A stretch of DNA of 64,000 nucleotides from Lampris incognitus (taxonomy: Eukaryota; Chordata; Actinopteri; Lampriformes; Lampridae): the NCBI RefSeq assembly GCF_029633865.1, contig NC_079223.1:8875736-8939735 (forward strand), given 5' to 3'. The first letter of the stretch is position 1; each line of letters opens with the position of its first letter. A program made the translations under genes and the position numbers. Below are positions 63,970-64,000 of this stretch, piece by piece. The notes beneath the pieces are model-generated. The model saw only the letters and a list, made by a program, of their open reading frames with translations. It did not search any database and had not been told where the DNA came from.

Positions 63970-64000
63970 CTATTTACAACAATTTAACATGATTATTTTC

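Overview
This is vertebrate nuclear DNA, almost certainly from a teleost fish. The introns are long and packed with typical fish mobile elements: Tc1, L2-, Rex1- and Rex3/RTE-type LINEs, hAT and PIF/Harbinger elements, and several tRNA-headed SINE families. Promoters are CpG-rich, and the protein-coding exons match vertebrate families closely. The species cannot be named from the sequence alone.

Six host genes were rebuilt exon by exon, checking splice sites and reading phase. (1) nsmce4a, minus strand, 10 exons, 19066 to 4195: kleisin subunit of the SMC5/6 DNA-repair complex. (2) ccdc177, plus strand, one exon, 23575-25287. (3) slc39a9-like (ZIP9 zinc transporter), minus strand, 7 exons, 30597 to 27857. 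(4) tmem63b (osmo/mechanosensitive cation channel), minus strand, 23 coding exons plus a noncoding first exon, about 60600 to 34146. (5) mrpl14 (mitochondrial ribosomal protein L14), plus strand, 2 exons, 61597-62360. (6) The last two coding exons of a calpain catalytic subunit, minus strand, entering from the right edge. nsmce4a/ccdc177 and tmem63b/mrpl14 are divergent pairs. ccdc177/slc39a9 and mrpl14/calpain are convergent pairs. From memory, human SLC39A9-CCDC177 lie together on 14q24, TMEM63B-MRPL14-CAPN11 on 6p21 and NSMCE4A on 10q26, so the window joins three human neighbourhoods.

Region by region: 1-4190 is a graveyard of LINE pieces, one LTR-element fossil and a clean hAT MITE. 4195-19066 is nsmce4a, with a Tc1 split by an L2, an RTE tail and, in intron 2, a 2.5-3 kb minisatellite with a higher-order 121-bp period next to a large fold-back. 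19070-20740 holds the nsmce4a CpG promoter and a cluster of unusual tRNA-like terminal repeats. Part of that cluster has the layout of a miniature LTR element (TRIM). 22358-23390 is a roughly 515-bp tandem duplication upstream of ccdc177 carrying two CTCF-like and two RFX-like sites. 30.6-61.6 kb is slc39a9's promoter, tmem63b and a shared CpG-rich tmem63b/mrpl14 promoter, with introns rich in SINEs and DNA transposons.

The most novel-looking items are the miniature LTR element whose 144-bp LTR carries a tRNA-like (Pol III type) module, with relatives at 11.5, 19.5-20.0 and 61.7 kb; the structured minisatellite; and the duplicated CTCF/RFX block. All family calls come from reading by eye; no search was run.
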